Shown: positions 17,249-27,104, numbered from the stretch's first letter. The stretch: DNA of 64,000 bases from an uncultured SAR116 cluster alpha proteobacterium (GCA_902612965.1 CACMFN010000001.1:254001-318000), one strand, 5' to 3'. Translations and numbers: made by a program. Notes: a model not told the origin generated them from the letters alone.

Positions 17249-18796
17249 TTATTTAGTAAAATAAATTTTAAACTTTTCTCTGATTAGTTTGTCAGTTTCA
17301 CTACTAATATGAATTGGCTTGTGATTTTCAAGTATATCCTTGACCTCATTATGAGCTGAGTTGATAATTTCAGGTTTGTTATTTTCATTCCATTCTTTTG
17401 GGCTCGATCGATCAGAGATTATAGGATAAACATATTCAGATTCCATGACGGCAAGAGTTCTATCATGGCCTAAATAATGTCCAGGGCCGTTTAAACAAAC
17501 ATCTTTAATAGCTTCAAAAGAGAGAGTATCATCGTTAACTTCAATTCCTCTAACACATCTTAAACATTGCCCAAGCATATCGTTGTCAATAATCATACTC
17601 TCTAAACTAAAACCTAAAAGAGAAGCATGCATTCCCGCTGATTCATATACTAAATTTAAACCTGCTAAACCTGCCATTACAGCTGTTGAACCCTTTTCAT
17701 AACCAGATTGAGAGTCTGGCAATTTAGAATCGCACATTCCTGCAGCTGCACCTGAAGGCAAGTCAAAATGGCAAAGCATTTGAGCGCATGCAGCAGAGAG
17801 CAATCCTTGCTCCCCTGAACCACCTGACATGGCTCCTGTTCTAAGATCTGAGACAAAAGGCCAAGTCCCAGCTATGCATGGATGCCGAGGTTTAATAGAG
17901 TTAACATAAACTAATCCTGCTAAAACTTCAGCTGTAGCTTGTGCTATTGTTCCAGCTATTGATGCTGGTGCAGTTGCTCCAGCCTGGCCAGCTGACAGAA
18001 GTAAAACTGGAATTCCAGCCTTGATGCACTCTTCCATAACTAAACAACTTTCAGTTGCAAAACGCATTGGGGGAACTACAAAAGCATTTGAATTAGAAAT
18101 AAATGGGCGTTCTCTCCACTTGTCTTCTCCTCCTGCAATAATATGAAGCATTTCAGAAACTGGCTTTATAAATTCAGCTTCAGTAAAGCTCACCCCTATA
18201 TGTTTTTGTGTACCAGAAATACAAGCATATAAAGTATTCAAATCCATTTCTTTGGGATCTTCGACATCTGTTGCAACCATAGGTCTTTGAAAAAAATGTA
18301 TATTATCCATTTTTTCAGCTATGCATGCTGCATTATAAATATCTTGTGCTTCAGATGGTCTGTAGCTTTTATTTTGGTAGTCTACAACGTTTACAGCCGC
18401 GCCAGCGGTTCCATAATGAACATGATTTTTCTTTAAATGCATATCAAATTTTTCAATCTGACCAAAAAGCATAATATTTTTATGAGTGTCTCCAATAGCT
18501 TTTCGAACAACATCTTCAGGAAACTTTAATCTTTGATCGTCTCCTAAAAAAGCACCATAATTTAACATTGCAGAAATGCCAGTATCAGGGGCTTGCGAGA
18601 GACCAACTTCATTAAGAAGTTGAAAGATAGTTTGTTCAATTGCTGATATATCGCTTTGAGAAAGAGGTTTATAAGTCCCACCAATCATGCCGGGACCAAT
18701 TGGTTTTATGTTATCTGGTAATGGTGCTGCCCTTTTAAGTTTTCTAGCTGATCTTCCACCAGAACGTCTGTTTCTTTTCATTGGAATATCATCCAT
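17249..18796 (-). CDS. MttB-family methyltransferase (non-pyrrolysine trimethylamine/betaine type)
   Basis: 515 residues of the COG5598/MttB superfamily: YKPLSQSDI, HYGTAGAAVNVVD, GCxxS-poor SKLPDSQSGYEKG and an alpha/beta barrel. There is no in-frame UAG, so it is a non-pyrrolysine member like the glycine betaine methyltransferase MtgB rather than trimethylamine methyltransferase. A basic N-terminal arm (RNRRSGGRSARKLKR) resembles those of marine alphaproteobacterial homologues. Strong AAGGAG ribosome-binding site, 9 bases before the ATG. It follows the sarcosine/dimethylglycine dehydrogenase pair by 23 bases, so demethylation of a quaternary amine is likely. No cognate corrinoid protein gene is present in the window. 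Confidence 0.85.
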   Translation of the reverse strand: MDDIPMKRNRRSGGRSARKLKRAAPLPDNIKPIGPGMIGGTYKPLSQSDISAIEQTIFQLLNEVGLSQAPDTGISAMLNYGAFLGDDQRLKFPEDVVRKAIGDTHKNIMLFGQIEKFDMHLKKNHVHYGTAGAAVNVVDYQNKSYRPSEAQDIYNAACIAEKMDNIHFFQRPMVATDVEDPKEMDLNTLYACISGTQKHIGVSFTEAEFIKPVSEMLHIIAGGEDKWRERPFISNSNAFVVPPMRFATESCLVMEECIKAGIPVLLLSAGQAGATAPASIAGTIAQATAEVLAGLVYVNSIKPRHPCIAGTWPFVSDLRTGAMSGGSGEQGLLSAACAQMLCHFDLPSGAAAGMCDSKLPDSQSGYEKGSTAVMAGLAGLNLVYESAGMHASLLGFSLESMIIDNDMLGQCLRCVRGIEVNDDTLSFEAIKDVCLNGPGHYLGHDRTLAVMESEYVYPIISDRSSPKEWNENNKPEIINSAHNEVKDILENHKPIHISSETDKLIREKFKIYFTK

Positions 18797-18819
18797 TTAT
18801 AAGAACTCCTTAATTTGGA

Positions 18820-21291
18820 TTAAATTTTGATATTAACATTCGATGGATCGTAGGCTGGTTTTAAATATGGAGTAGCATTATATCTCTTGCCAGCAACATC
18901 AATCATATACTCTCCCTTTAATTGTTCTTCAGGACTTTCCCCTTTTTTATCACATTCAACATATCCCATTCCAACTGCTGATCCTAGATGATGTCCATAA
19001 TTTCCACTAGTTAGATAACCAACAATTTTATCATTTTTTATTATAGGCTCATTATGGAAAAGAAGTGGTTCAGGATTTTCTAAAACAAACTGCATCATTC
19101 TTTTTTGAACGCCTTCTTGTTTTTTAATTTCTACAGCATTTTTCCCAATAAAATCACCAAATTTACTTTTAGGTTTATGTGTCTTAACAGCAAAACCAAG
19201 GCCTGCTTCTATAATATTGTCCTCTGAAGAAATATCATGTCCATAATGCCTGTATGCCTTTTCTATCCTGCAACTATCTAGACTATGGAGGCCACAAAGT
19301 TTAATTGGCATTTCGTAATTTCTTTTCATAATTTCCTCAAAGACATAAGAAGACATATCTGATGAAATATAAATTTCCCAACCAAGCTCTCCTACATAAC
19401 TAATTCTGTGTGCCCTTGCTATTCCCATACCTATTTCAATTTCTTTAGCAGTTCCAAAGGGAAATTTTTCATTATCTAAAGATTCTAAAATGAGTGGTTG
19501 AATAAATTTACGCGCATCAGGTCCCATAATTGATATAACAGCTTCTGAGCATGTTGCATCGTAAGCATGACAATGAGCATTATCTGGAATATGGCCCTTT
19601 ATCCAATTAATGTCTTTCTGTATTGTTGCAGCAGGTGTTACAACTAAAAACTCATCTGATGATAAACGTGTAATTGTGATATCTGATTCTATGCCACCAT
19701 CATCATTTAAAAATTGTGTATAAACAATTTTTCCTGGAGAGACAGCTATATTGTTTCCACATATTTTTTGTAGGAAGTCTTCGGCATCTCTACCTACAAT
19801 TCTAATCTTACCAAAACTAGAGAGATCATATAAGCCAACGGATTTTCTAACTGCCTTATGTTCATCAGCACTGTTTTCAAACCAATTCTGCCTCTTCCAT
19901 GAATATTTATATTCAGGAGTAATTTTCTGCTCTAATTGTTGTTTGTTGAGAAACCAATTAGGTCTTTCCCAGCCAGAAGTTTCACCAAAACAAGCTCCAT
20001 ATTTTTTAAGGTAAGAATGTATAGGACTTCTCTTAATATCCCTTCCAGTCTCAAATTGTCTATATGGAAAATGATCAGCGTATAAAAGACCAAGAGTTTC
20101 AGATACACGTTTTTTAAGATATTTTTTATTTCTCTGAAAGGGCATCATACGCCTGATATCAACTTCCCAAAGGTCAATATTTGGTCTGCCATTTTTAATC
20201 CAATCAGCAAGCACCTTTCCAGCACCACCAGCAGATTGAATGCCAACAGAGTTAAAGCCTGCCGCCACAAAAAAGTTTTTAATTTCAGGTGTTTCACCCA
20301 GCAGGTATCTATTGTCTACAGTAAAACTTTCTGGTCCATTAAAGAATGTTTTTATTCCAGCACTTCCAAGATGCGGAAATCTATTAATTGCTCTTTCGAG
20401 GATCGGTTCAAAATGATCAAAATCTTCAGGTAAACTATCAAATTCAAAATCTTCTGGTATACCATCTCCACCCCATGGTTTTGAATTTGGCTCAAAAGCG
20501 CCAAGCAAGATTTTTCCTGCATCCTCTTTATAGTAAGCACATTCATCAGGAACTCTCAGAACAGGTAATTCTTCTTTCAATCCTTCTATTGGTTCAGTGA
20601 CAATATAGAAATGCTCACAAGCGTGAAGTGGAACAGATGCTCCAGCCATTTTACCTATTTCTTGCCCCCACATGCCGCCAGCATTGACAACAAATTTTGA
20701 CTTTATATACCCTTTTTCAGTTTTTACACCTGATATTTTATTATCTTTAGTTTCAATATCTAGAACTTTTAAATCTTCTAAAATTTTAACACCAAAATTC
20801 CTTGCTCCTTTTGCAAGTGCTTGGGTAATATTTACTGGATCAGCCTGCCCATCTTTTGGAAGCCATAAACCACCAAGAACATCTTCGGTGTTTAAATGTG
20901 GATACCTTGATTTAATTTCTGCCTTATCAATATTTTCAATCTCTACATCATAAGCTCTTGCCATGTCAGCTTGCCTGTTGAGTTCTTCAAGCCTTTCTTC
21001 TGTAAGAGCTACTGTCATTGAGCCATTTCTCTTAAAGCCTGTTACAACACCTGTTTCCTTTTCTAGATCCCAATATAATTCCTGACTATATTTAGCTAAT
21101 CTGGTCATGTTTTGGGTTGCTCTGAGCTGAGCTATAAGACCAGCAGCATGCCAAGTTGTTCCGCATGTAAGTTTTTTTCTTTCTAAGAGTAAAATATCCT
21201 TCCAGCCAAGTTTGCCTAGGTGATAGGCTATTGAGCATCCAATAACGCCACCACCAATTATAACAACATTAGCTTCTTCTGGAATATTCAA
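18820..21291 (-). CDS. FAD-dependent demethylase fused to GcvT domain, sarcosine dehydrogenase-like
   Basis: 823 residues. N-terminal DAO-type FAD domain: VVIIGGGVIGCS near residue 9, and TTWHAAGLIAQLRATQ near 46-60 with the His expected to bind FAD covalently. A GcvT-like folate-binding half starts near residue 430 (GLYDLSSFGKIRI, RISYVGELGWEIY). The TTWHxAGLxxQLR segment resembles mitochondrial sarcosine dehydrogenase more than dimethylglycine dehydrogenase. It oxidises an N-methyl group and hands the carbon to THF. It starts at TTG with an AAGGAG site 7 bases upstream that overlaps the stop of the preceding paralogue. Exact substrate (sarcosine or dimethylglycine) uncertain. Confidence 0.85.
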   Translation of the reverse strand: MNIPEEANVVIIGGGVIGCSIAYHLGKLGWKDILLLERKKLTCGTTWHAAGLIAQLRATQNMTRLAKYSQELYWDLEKETGVVTGFKRNGSMTVALTEERLEELNRQADMARAYDVEIENIDKAEIKSRYPHLNTEDVLGGLWLPKDGQADPVNITQALAKGARNFGVKILEDLKVLDIETKDNKISGVKTEKGYIKSKFVVNAGGMWGQEIGKMAGASVPLHACEHFYIVTEPIEGLKEELPVLRVPDECAYYKEDAGKILLGAFEPNSKPWGGDGIPEDFEFDSLPEDFDHFEPILERAINRFPHLGSAGIKTFFNGPESFTVDNRYLLGETPEIKNFFVAAGFNSVGIQSAGGAGKVLADWIKNGRPNIDLWEVDIRRMMPFQRNKKYLKKRVSETLGLLYADHFPYRQFETGRDIKRSPIHSYLKKYGACFGETSGWERPNWFLNKQQLEQKITPEYKYSWKRQNWFENSADEHKAVRKSVGLYDLSSFGKIRIVGRDAEDFLQKICGNNIAVSPGKIVYTQFLNDDGGIESDITITRLSSDEFLVVTPAATIQKDINWIKGHIPDNAHCHAYDATCSEAVISIMGPDARKFIQPLILESLDNEKFPFGTAKEIEIGMGIARAHRISYVGELGWEIYISSDMSSYVFEEIMKRNYEMPIKLCGLHSLDSCRIEKAYRHYGHDISSEDNIIEAGLGFAVKTHKPKSKFGDFIGKNAVEIKKQEGVQKRMMQFVLENPEPLLFHNEPIIKNDKIVGYLTSGNYGHHLGSAVGMGYVECDKKGESPEEQLKGEYMIDVAGKRYNATPYLKPAYDPSNVNIKI

Positions 21292-21294
21292 AAT

Positions 21295-23784
21295 CTAACT
21301 CCTTAGTTTAAGATTTTCAGGATCATACAAGGCTTCATTAACTATATATGCTTTTCTTTTTCTGCCTAGAACATCAATATACAGTTGATCATTTAATCCA
21401 TTAAGGTTTCTGTCATCTAGAATGGCCATAGAAATAGACTTTTTCACTCTATGACCGTAACCTGAAGAGACAATTGGCCCAAGATAATCATCTCCAGCAA
21501 AAACTGGTGATAAATATACTGGTTCTCCAAATGGTTTATTATCTTCTGGATCATCTACAACAAGGGTTACAAACTTTTTAGAAGTTCCTAAATCAAACTC
21601 ATTCTTTAGTGCTTCCTTGCCAATAAAATTACCTTTGTCAAATTTTATCCACTTTTCTAAACCGCTTTGCAGCATTGTGTAGTCTGAAGTTAAATCACTC
21701 TTCCATGAGCGATAATTTTTTTCTAACCGCATTGAGTCTAATGCGAGCATTCCAAAATGGATTAAGTTAAAGTTCTCTCCATGTTGAACAAGCTCATCAT
21801 AAATTTTTTTCATACTATTATTGTGGACATGAATTTCGAAGCCCTTTTCACCTGCATAAGAAACCTTTAAAACACGTATATCTTCACCACATAATTTTAT
21901 AGATTTATGACTTAACCAGGGAAAGCTCTCATTGTCAGTTTTTTCGTCAGTAAGTTTTGCAATTAATAAATCTGATTTTGGCCCTGTTAATAACATAGTT
22001 CCAAGGTCATGAGTTGTATCAACAATTTTTATATTGCTGCTTTCAGGGAGATTAAAATTCAACCAGTCTCTATCATGCCAATAAGCTCCTGCACCAGTAA
22101 GCAACCATACATGGTCTTCAGAGATTCTGGTTGCAGTCATTTCGGTAAGCACTTTTCCTTTGTGAGATGAAAAATATATAAGCCCTACCTTGCCAATTTT
22201 TGGTAAACGTCCTGTTATAAGTGTCTCCAGCCATTGAGATGTTCCTTCTCCCGAAATTTCAAATCGTGAGAAACCAGTTAGATCAATCACACCACAGTGT
22301 TCTGCAACATGATTACATTCTTTTGATACATCATCAAACCAATGTTGCCTGTCATAAGAATTAGCAGGTTTTTTTAAACTTTCATTATTAGTAAACCAAT
22401 CAGCTCTTTCCCATCCACCATAAGAACCCATTACTGCCCCAGCTTTTAGTAAACTATCATAAATAGGAGAGACTTTAGCAGGTCTTCCGGCCGGCCATTG
22501 TATTTGAGGAAAATGCATAGCATATTCATGGCTATAAGTTTCAATAGCCTTGGCTTTGGTGTACTCAAGGTCAACATGATTAGTATATCGTCTCGGATCT
22601 ACTGCCCATGAGTCAGTTTCAGGTTCACCTTCAACAATTATATCAGCTAGTAGTTTTCCAGCACCCCCTCCTTGAACAATCCCAAATGTAAATACACATG
22701 CTTCAAAAGCATTCTTTACACCGGGCATTTGACCTATCAATGGCAAGCCATCTGGAGCATACGGAATTGGTCCATTAACAACGCGAGTAATTCCTACACT
22801 GCCAAGTAAAGGCACTCGTTTACAAGCATCTTCAATATACCATTCCAATCTTTCTAGATCATCATTATACAATTGAAACGAAAAGTCCTCAGGCATAGGA
22901 TCGTCAGATGTAGTCCAATGCGCCCTGCAATTTTTTTCATATGGACCAAGTAACAAACCATCTTTTTCTTGTCTCAAATAATATGATGAGTCTGGGTCTC
23001 TTAATAATGGGACTTTATACTTGTTAGCTTCTAATTCTGGAATAGGTTCCGTAATTAAATACTGGTGTGCCAATGAAACACAAGGGACATTTCTTCCAAA
23101 CATTTTTCCAACTTCGGCAGCTCTATATCCAGCAGCATTTACAACATATTCACATGTAATATCGCCTTCAGGAGTTGTTATAAGCCATTCGTCATTAACA
23201 CGCTGTGCATTTGTTGCTGGACAAAATCTAATAATTTTACCACCATTATTTTTAGCGCCTCTGGCAAGCGCTTGAGTTAGTTGAGCTGGATCAATGTCTC
23301 CATCGAGTGGATCCCATTGGCCGCCTTCTAAATCATGTGTCTCTATATATGGATGTAATTCTTGAATTTGACTGTTTGTTAGCATTTCAAATTCAACGCC
23401 CATCTGTTTTCCCATTGAACAGACATGCCTGAACTCTTCCATTCTTTGTCTTGAATGAGCAAGTCGAATTGCACCTGTTACGTGATAATTAATTGGGTAG
23501 TCTACAAGATCACCTAGTTTTCTATAAAGCTGGGTTGAATAGGACTGCATCTTCATCATCGTCCAAGAGCCAACAAAATTTGGACAATTGCCTGCAGCAT
23601 GCCACGTTGACCCTGATGTAAGTTCATTTTTTTCAAGAAGAACAACGTCCTTCCAACCATGCAAAGTCAGATGATATAAAATGGAGCAGCCGACTACTCC
23701 ACCTCCAATTACTACCACTCTGGCATGTGAGGGTAATTTACTGTTTTCTTCTTTCGCTTTTGAACTTGATATATCTTCTGGCAT
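21295..23784 (-). CDS. FAD-dependent demethylase fused to GcvT domain, dimethylglycine dehydrogenase-like
   Basis: 829 residues, same two-domain plan as its neighbour: FAD motif VVVIGGGVVGCS near residue 23, STWHAAGNCPNF near residue 62 with the probable flavin-linked His, and a GcvT half from about residue 430 (GVIDLTGFSRFEI, KVSYAGEKGFEIH). The STWHAAG form resembles dimethylglycine dehydrogenase. Product would be sarcosine plus methylene-THF. First gene of the operon with the second dehydrogenase and mttB; the next gene starts 3 bases on. Divergent from the HD-domain gene at 23944. The two paralogues are diverged enough to suggest different substrates rather than a recent duplication. Confidence 0.85.
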   Translation of the reverse strand: MPEDISSSKAKEENSKLPSHARVVVIGGGVVGCSILYHLTLHGWKDVVLLEKNELTSGSTWHAAGNCPNFVGSWTMMKMQSYSTQLYRKLGDLVDYPINYHVTGAIRLAHSRQRMEEFRHVCSMGKQMGVEFEMLTNSQIQELHPYIETHDLEGGQWDPLDGDIDPAQLTQALARGAKNNGGKIIRFCPATNAQRVNDEWLITTPEGDITCEYVVNAAGYRAAEVGKMFGRNVPCVSLAHQYLITEPIPELEANKYKVPLLRDPDSSYYLRQEKDGLLLGPYEKNCRAHWTTSDDPMPEDFSFQLYNDDLERLEWYIEDACKRVPLLGSVGITRVVNGPIPYAPDGLPLIGQMPGVKNAFEACVFTFGIVQGGGAGKLLADIIVEGEPETDSWAVDPRRYTNHVDLEYTKAKAIETYSHEYAMHFPQIQWPAGRPAKVSPIYDSLLKAGAVMGSYGGWERADWFTNNESLKKPANSYDRQHWFDDVSKECNHVAEHCGVIDLTGFSRFEISGEGTSQWLETLITGRLPKIGKVGLIYFSSHKGKVLTEMTATRISEDHVWLLTGAGAYWHDRDWLNFNLPESSNIKIVDTTHDLGTMLLTGPKSDLLIAKLTDEKTDNESFPWLSHKSIKLCGEDIRVLKVSYAGEKGFEIHVHNNSMKKIYDELVQHGENFNLIHFGMLALDSMRLEKNYRSWKSDLTSDYTMLQSGLEKWIKFDKGNFIGKEALKNEFDLGTSKKFVTLVVDDPEDNKPFGEPVYLSPVFAGDDYLGPIVSSGYGHRVKKSISMAILDDRNLNGLNDQLYIDVLGRKRKAYIVNEALYDPENLKLRS

Positions 23785-23943
23785 TTGAAACCTTTAAAGT
23801 TGTTATAATTTTTATATTGACCATTTTATTTATTTTGCAAAGTCAAAAAATCATTAAAAATTAAAAAAAATTGATTATTTTAGATTTAAATACATATTTG
23901 TGTAAAATATAACTCTATTAAAGGTTTTAAGAGGGCTTTAGAA

Positions 23944-24543
23944 ATGGAAAAAGTAAGTTTTACAAGAATGGATGAGGGCACCCCAGAAGAGTATGCATTT
24001 CTTCATAAGGGAGAGGTAGAATTCACAAAAGGTTTGCCAGATAGAATTATCGGAGCTTTGATAAACTTAGATAACACTTTATCTGGGTATCGGATTACAA
24101 GACTTCAACACTCTCTCCAATCTGCGACACGGGCTGAGGAAGATGGCGCAGACAAGGAATTAATTGTGGGTGCTTTAATCCATGACCTTGGTGACGATTT
24201 AGCACCTGCTAATCATTCGCAATTAGCATCAACAATTATAAGACCTTATGTAAGAGAAGAGGTGACTTGGATTATTTCGATGCATGGTCTATTCCAGATG
24301 TTCTATTTTGGTCCAAAAGAATATATTGGTAATGAAATTGGAATAGATAAGTCATTGAGAGAGAGATATAAGGATCACAAATGGTTTTCGTCCTGTGATA
24401 AATTTTGCCGTGACTGGGATCAGATGTCCTTTGATCCAGATTACCCAACTAAATCTCTAGATTATTTTAAGCCTTTAGTGAATGAGATTTTCTCAAGAAC
24501 GCCATTTGATCCCAAATTCGTTGGCAAACCTGAATTTGAATAA
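23944..24543 (+). CDS. HD-domain protein, possible mixed-valent diiron oxygenase-like enzyme
   Basis: 199 residues. The metal-site order of HD/PhnZ/MIOX-type enzymes can be traced: His56 in LQHSLQSA, His80-Asp81 in ALIHDLGDD, His91 in NHSQLA, His114 in SMHGLF and an Asp (157 or 159) in CRDWDQMSFDP. That is the ligand spacing of HD-domain diiron oxygenases rather than of nucleotide phosphohydrolases. The Tyr-x-x-Glu pair that precedes the first His in phosphonate-cleaving PhnZ/TmpB is absent; SGYRITR stands there instead. Divergent from the dimethylglycine-dehydrogenase-like gene. Ribosome-binding site AGAGGG. Function unknown; either an oxygenase on a methylated amine or polyol, or a hydrolase. 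Confidence 0.7.
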   Translation: MEKVSFTRMDEGTPEEYAFLHKGEVEFTKGLPDRIIGALINLDNTLSGYRITRLQHSLQSATRAEEDGADKELIVGALIHDLGDDLAPANHSQLASTIIRPYVREEVTWIISMHGLFQMFYFGPKEYIGNEIGIDKSLRERYKDHKWFSSCDKFCRDWDQMSFDPDYPTKSLDYFKPLVNEIFSRTPFDPKFVGKPEFE

Positions 24544-24544
24544 A

Positions 24545-26047
24545 CTAGCCTAGTGTAGGCATAGTAAATTGAGGGTCTGATCTTTGTCCACGAGGCCATC
24601 TTACTGTTGTGGTTTTCAATCTTGTGTAAAATCTAACACCTTCCATTCCATGCATATGATGGTCTCCAAAAAGTGAAGACTTCCATCCTCCAAAACTATG
24701 GAAAGCCATTGGAACTGGAATTGGAACATTGACGCCAACCATTCCCACTTCAATTTCATTTGAAAACCCTCTGGCTACATCTCCGTCTCTAGTAAAGACA
24801 GCAACCCCATTTGCATATTCATGACCATGAATAAGGTCAACAGCAGAATTATAGTCTTGTGCTCTTACAACTGATAAAACTGGGCCAAAAATTTCATTTT
24901 TATATATCGACATATCTTTTGTAACATTATCAAAAAGAGATCCGCCAATAAAATATCCATTCTCATATCCTTGCATTGAAGGTTTGGTATTGCGTCCATC
25001 GACTACTAGTTTAGCACCTTCATTAACACCTTCATCTATATAACCTGTAACTTTGTTTAAATGCTCACTTGTAATAAGAGGTCCCATTTCTGCACTTGGA
25101 TCAACTGAAGGACCAATTTTCAATGCTTCAATTTTTGGTACTAATTTTTCTACAAGTGCATCTGCAACTTTATCAGTAACGGGAACAGCAACTGAGATAG
25201 CCATGCATCTTTCGCCAGCAGAACCAAATGCAGCTCCCATCAATGCGTTTGTAGCCATATCTAAATCTGCATCCGGCATAATAACCATGTGGTTTTTGGC
25301 ACCGCCAAGTGCTTGAACTCTTTTGCCAGTAGATGTTCCTGTAGTGTAAATATACCTTGCTATAGGAGTTGAACCTACAAAACTTACAGCTTTAACATCT
25401 TTATGGTGGAGTATTGCATCAACTGCTACTTTATCTCCTTGGACAACATTAAATACACCATCTGGCAATCCAGCTTCAGAAAGCCATTTAGCAATTAATA
25501 AAGATGGAGAAGGATCTCTCTCAGATGGTTTTAAAATAAAACAATTTCCACAAACTAATGCTACAGGAAACATCCACATTGGAACCATTGCTGGAAAGTT
25601 AAAGGGAGTTATTCCTGCAACCACACCTAGTGATTGCCTAACATTGAAACTATCAACTTCAGAACCTACGTTCTCTGTGTAGTCACCTTTGAGTAAATGC
25701 GGTGCACCAACTGCAAATTCTACAACTTCCAGTCCTCTTGTGACTTCACCAAGGGCATCTTCATGAGTTTTGCCATGTTCACTGCTTATACATTTTGCTA
25801 ATTCTTCTCGTCTTTGGTCTAAAATATACTTAAATTTATCTAGAACTCTTGCCCTCCTCAGCGGTGGCTGGTTAGACCATTCTTTCCAAGCAGACTTTGA
25901 ATTTTCTACAGCTTGGTTGACTTCTTCAACTGACGCTAAATCAACATTTTTTTCCGAAGTTCCTGTGGCTGGGTTAAATACTGGTTTATTTAAACCTGAT
26001 TTACCTTCAACATTATTTCCATTAATGTAATGACCAATATTACCCAT
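24545..26047 (-). CDS. mmsA: CoA-acylating methylmalonate-semialdehyde dehydrogenase
   Basis: 500 residues of the aldehyde dehydrogenase superfamily. The nucleophile Cys lies in FGSAGERCMAISV and the NAD-site Asn in GITPFNFPAMVP, the signature of the MmsA/IolA branch, which lacks the general-base Glu and uses CoA. It converts (methyl)malonate semialdehyde to propionyl- or acetyl-CoA in valine, thymine or inositol breakdown. Its stop is one base from that of the convergent HD-domain gene. A 3-hydroxyisobutyrate-dehydrogenase-like gene lies at 31896, which could supply its substrate. Confidence 0.92.
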   Translation of the reverse strand: MGNIGHYINGNNVEGKSGLNKPVFNPATGTSEKNVDLASVEEVNQAVENSKSAWKEWSNQPPLRRARVLDKFKYILDQRREELAKCISSEHGKTHEDALGEVTRGLEVVEFAVGAPHLLKGDYTENVGSEVDSFNVRQSLGVVAGITPFNFPAMVPMWMFPVALVCGNCFILKPSERDPSPSLLIAKWLSEAGLPDGVFNVVQGDKVAVDAILHHKDVKAVSFVGSTPIARYIYTTGTSTGKRVQALGGAKNHMVIMPDADLDMATNALMGAAFGSAGERCMAISVAVPVTDKVADALVEKLVPKIEALKIGPSVDPSAEMGPLITSEHLNKVTGYIDEGVNEGAKLVVDGRNTKPSMQGYENGYFIGGSLFDNVTKDMSIYKNEIFGPVLSVVRAQDYNSAVDLIHGHEYANGVAVFTRDGDVARGFSNEIEVGMVGVNVPIPVPMAFHSFGGWKSSLFGDHHMHGMEGVRFYTRLKTTTVRWPRGQRSDPQFTMPTLG

Positions 26048-26199
26048 ATTCCTCTCCCTTTTTCATAAAATCTTATTACATCAGAATTAATAGTTAATTT
26101 AGAATAAAAGATTTAATTGAAATTTCCTGTAATACTTATAATTATGTAAACTATACTAACTTAATTTGTTAATAAAGATTTTATTAATAGGATGTAAAT

Positions 26200-27063
26200 A
26201 TGAATAAACCCATTATAAAAGCTTTTCACGATAGTTCGACAGGCACAATAAGTTACGTTGTTGAAGACCCAAAAACTAAAAATTGTGCAGTTATGGATTC
26301 TGTTTTAGATTTTGATATTTCATCTGGAAGAACATCCACAAAAAATGCTGATGAAATAATTGAGTTTATTAAAAGCAACAAATTAAATCTTGAATGGATA
26401 ATAGAGACACATGTTCACGCTGATCACTTGTCAGCAGCGCCATATATTCAGGATAAAATTGGTGGAAAAATTGGTATTGGCGAGGCTATTATATTGGTCC
26501 AAGATACTTTTGGTAAGATATTTAATGCTGGAACTGAATTTGAAAGAGATGGAAGTCAGTTCGATAAATTATTCAAAGATAATGACACATACAAAATCGG
26601 TGAGCTAAATGCTAAAACAATGCACACTCCAGGACATACTCCAGCTTGCATGGTTCATATAATCGAAGATACAGCTTTTGTAGGTGATACTTTGTTTATG
26701 CCAGATGGAGGTACTGCGAGAGCTGATTTTCCAGGAGGCGATGCAAGAACTTTATATAGGTCTATAAAGAAGGTCCTTAACTTACCAGGAGAAACTAGAC
26801 TGTTTATTTGTCATGATTACGGTCCAGGAGGAAGAGAAATTTCGTGGGAGACAACTGTTTCAGAACAAAGAAAGAATAATATACATGTTAAAGACGGTAT
26901 CACAGAAGATAAATATGTTGAGTTACGTGAAGCAAGAGATTCTACTTTGAGCATGCCAAAATTAATAATTCCTGCTACACAAGTAAATATGCGAGCAGGC
27001 GATTTGCCAGAAGAAGAAAATAACGGTGTTAAGTATCTAAAAATACCTATAGATAATTTATGA
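26200..27063 (+). CDS. Metallo-beta-lactamase-fold hydrolase, persulfide dioxygenase (ETHE1/Blh)-like
   Basis: 287 residues. THVHADHLSA gives the HxHxDH motif; HTPGHTPACMV, GDTLFMPDGGTARADFPGG and FICHDYGP supply the remaining His/Asp ligands and resemble the C-terminal domain of Blh and the ETHE1 sulfur dioxygenases, which oxidise glutathione persulfide to sulfite. Its stop overlaps the ATG of the next gene, a DUF442 protein that in Blh is fused to this domain. The pair is therefore a split Blh, probably sulfide/persulfide detoxification. AGGAT ribosome-binding site. Confidence 0.8.
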   Translation: MNKPIIKAFHDSSTGTISYVVEDPKTKNCAVMDSVLDFDISSGRTSTKNADEIIEFIKSNKLNLEWIIETHVHADHLSAAPYIQDKIGGKIGIGEAIILVQDTFGKIFNAGTEFERDGSQFDKLFKDNDTYKIGELNAKTMHTPGHTPACMVHIIEDTAFVGDTLFMPDGGTARADFPGGDARTLYRSIKKVLNLPGETRLFICHDYGPGGREISWETTVSEQRKNNIHVKDGITEDKYVELREARDSTLSMPKLIIPATQVNMRAGDLPEEENNGVKYLKIPIDNL

Positions 27064-27104
27064 GTATTAAAAATTATCTAACAAAATTTTTTAAGAAGGA
27101 AAAA

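Noticed and set aside
17249-18796. Pyrrolysine-containing trimethylamine methyltransferase
   Set aside because: The frame is continuous for 515 codons with no internal UAG.
19751-20953. Several antisense frames of 64-93 codons inside the sarcosine-dehydrogenase-like gene
   Set aside because: Shadows of a long coding sequence; no start signals or protein-like composition.
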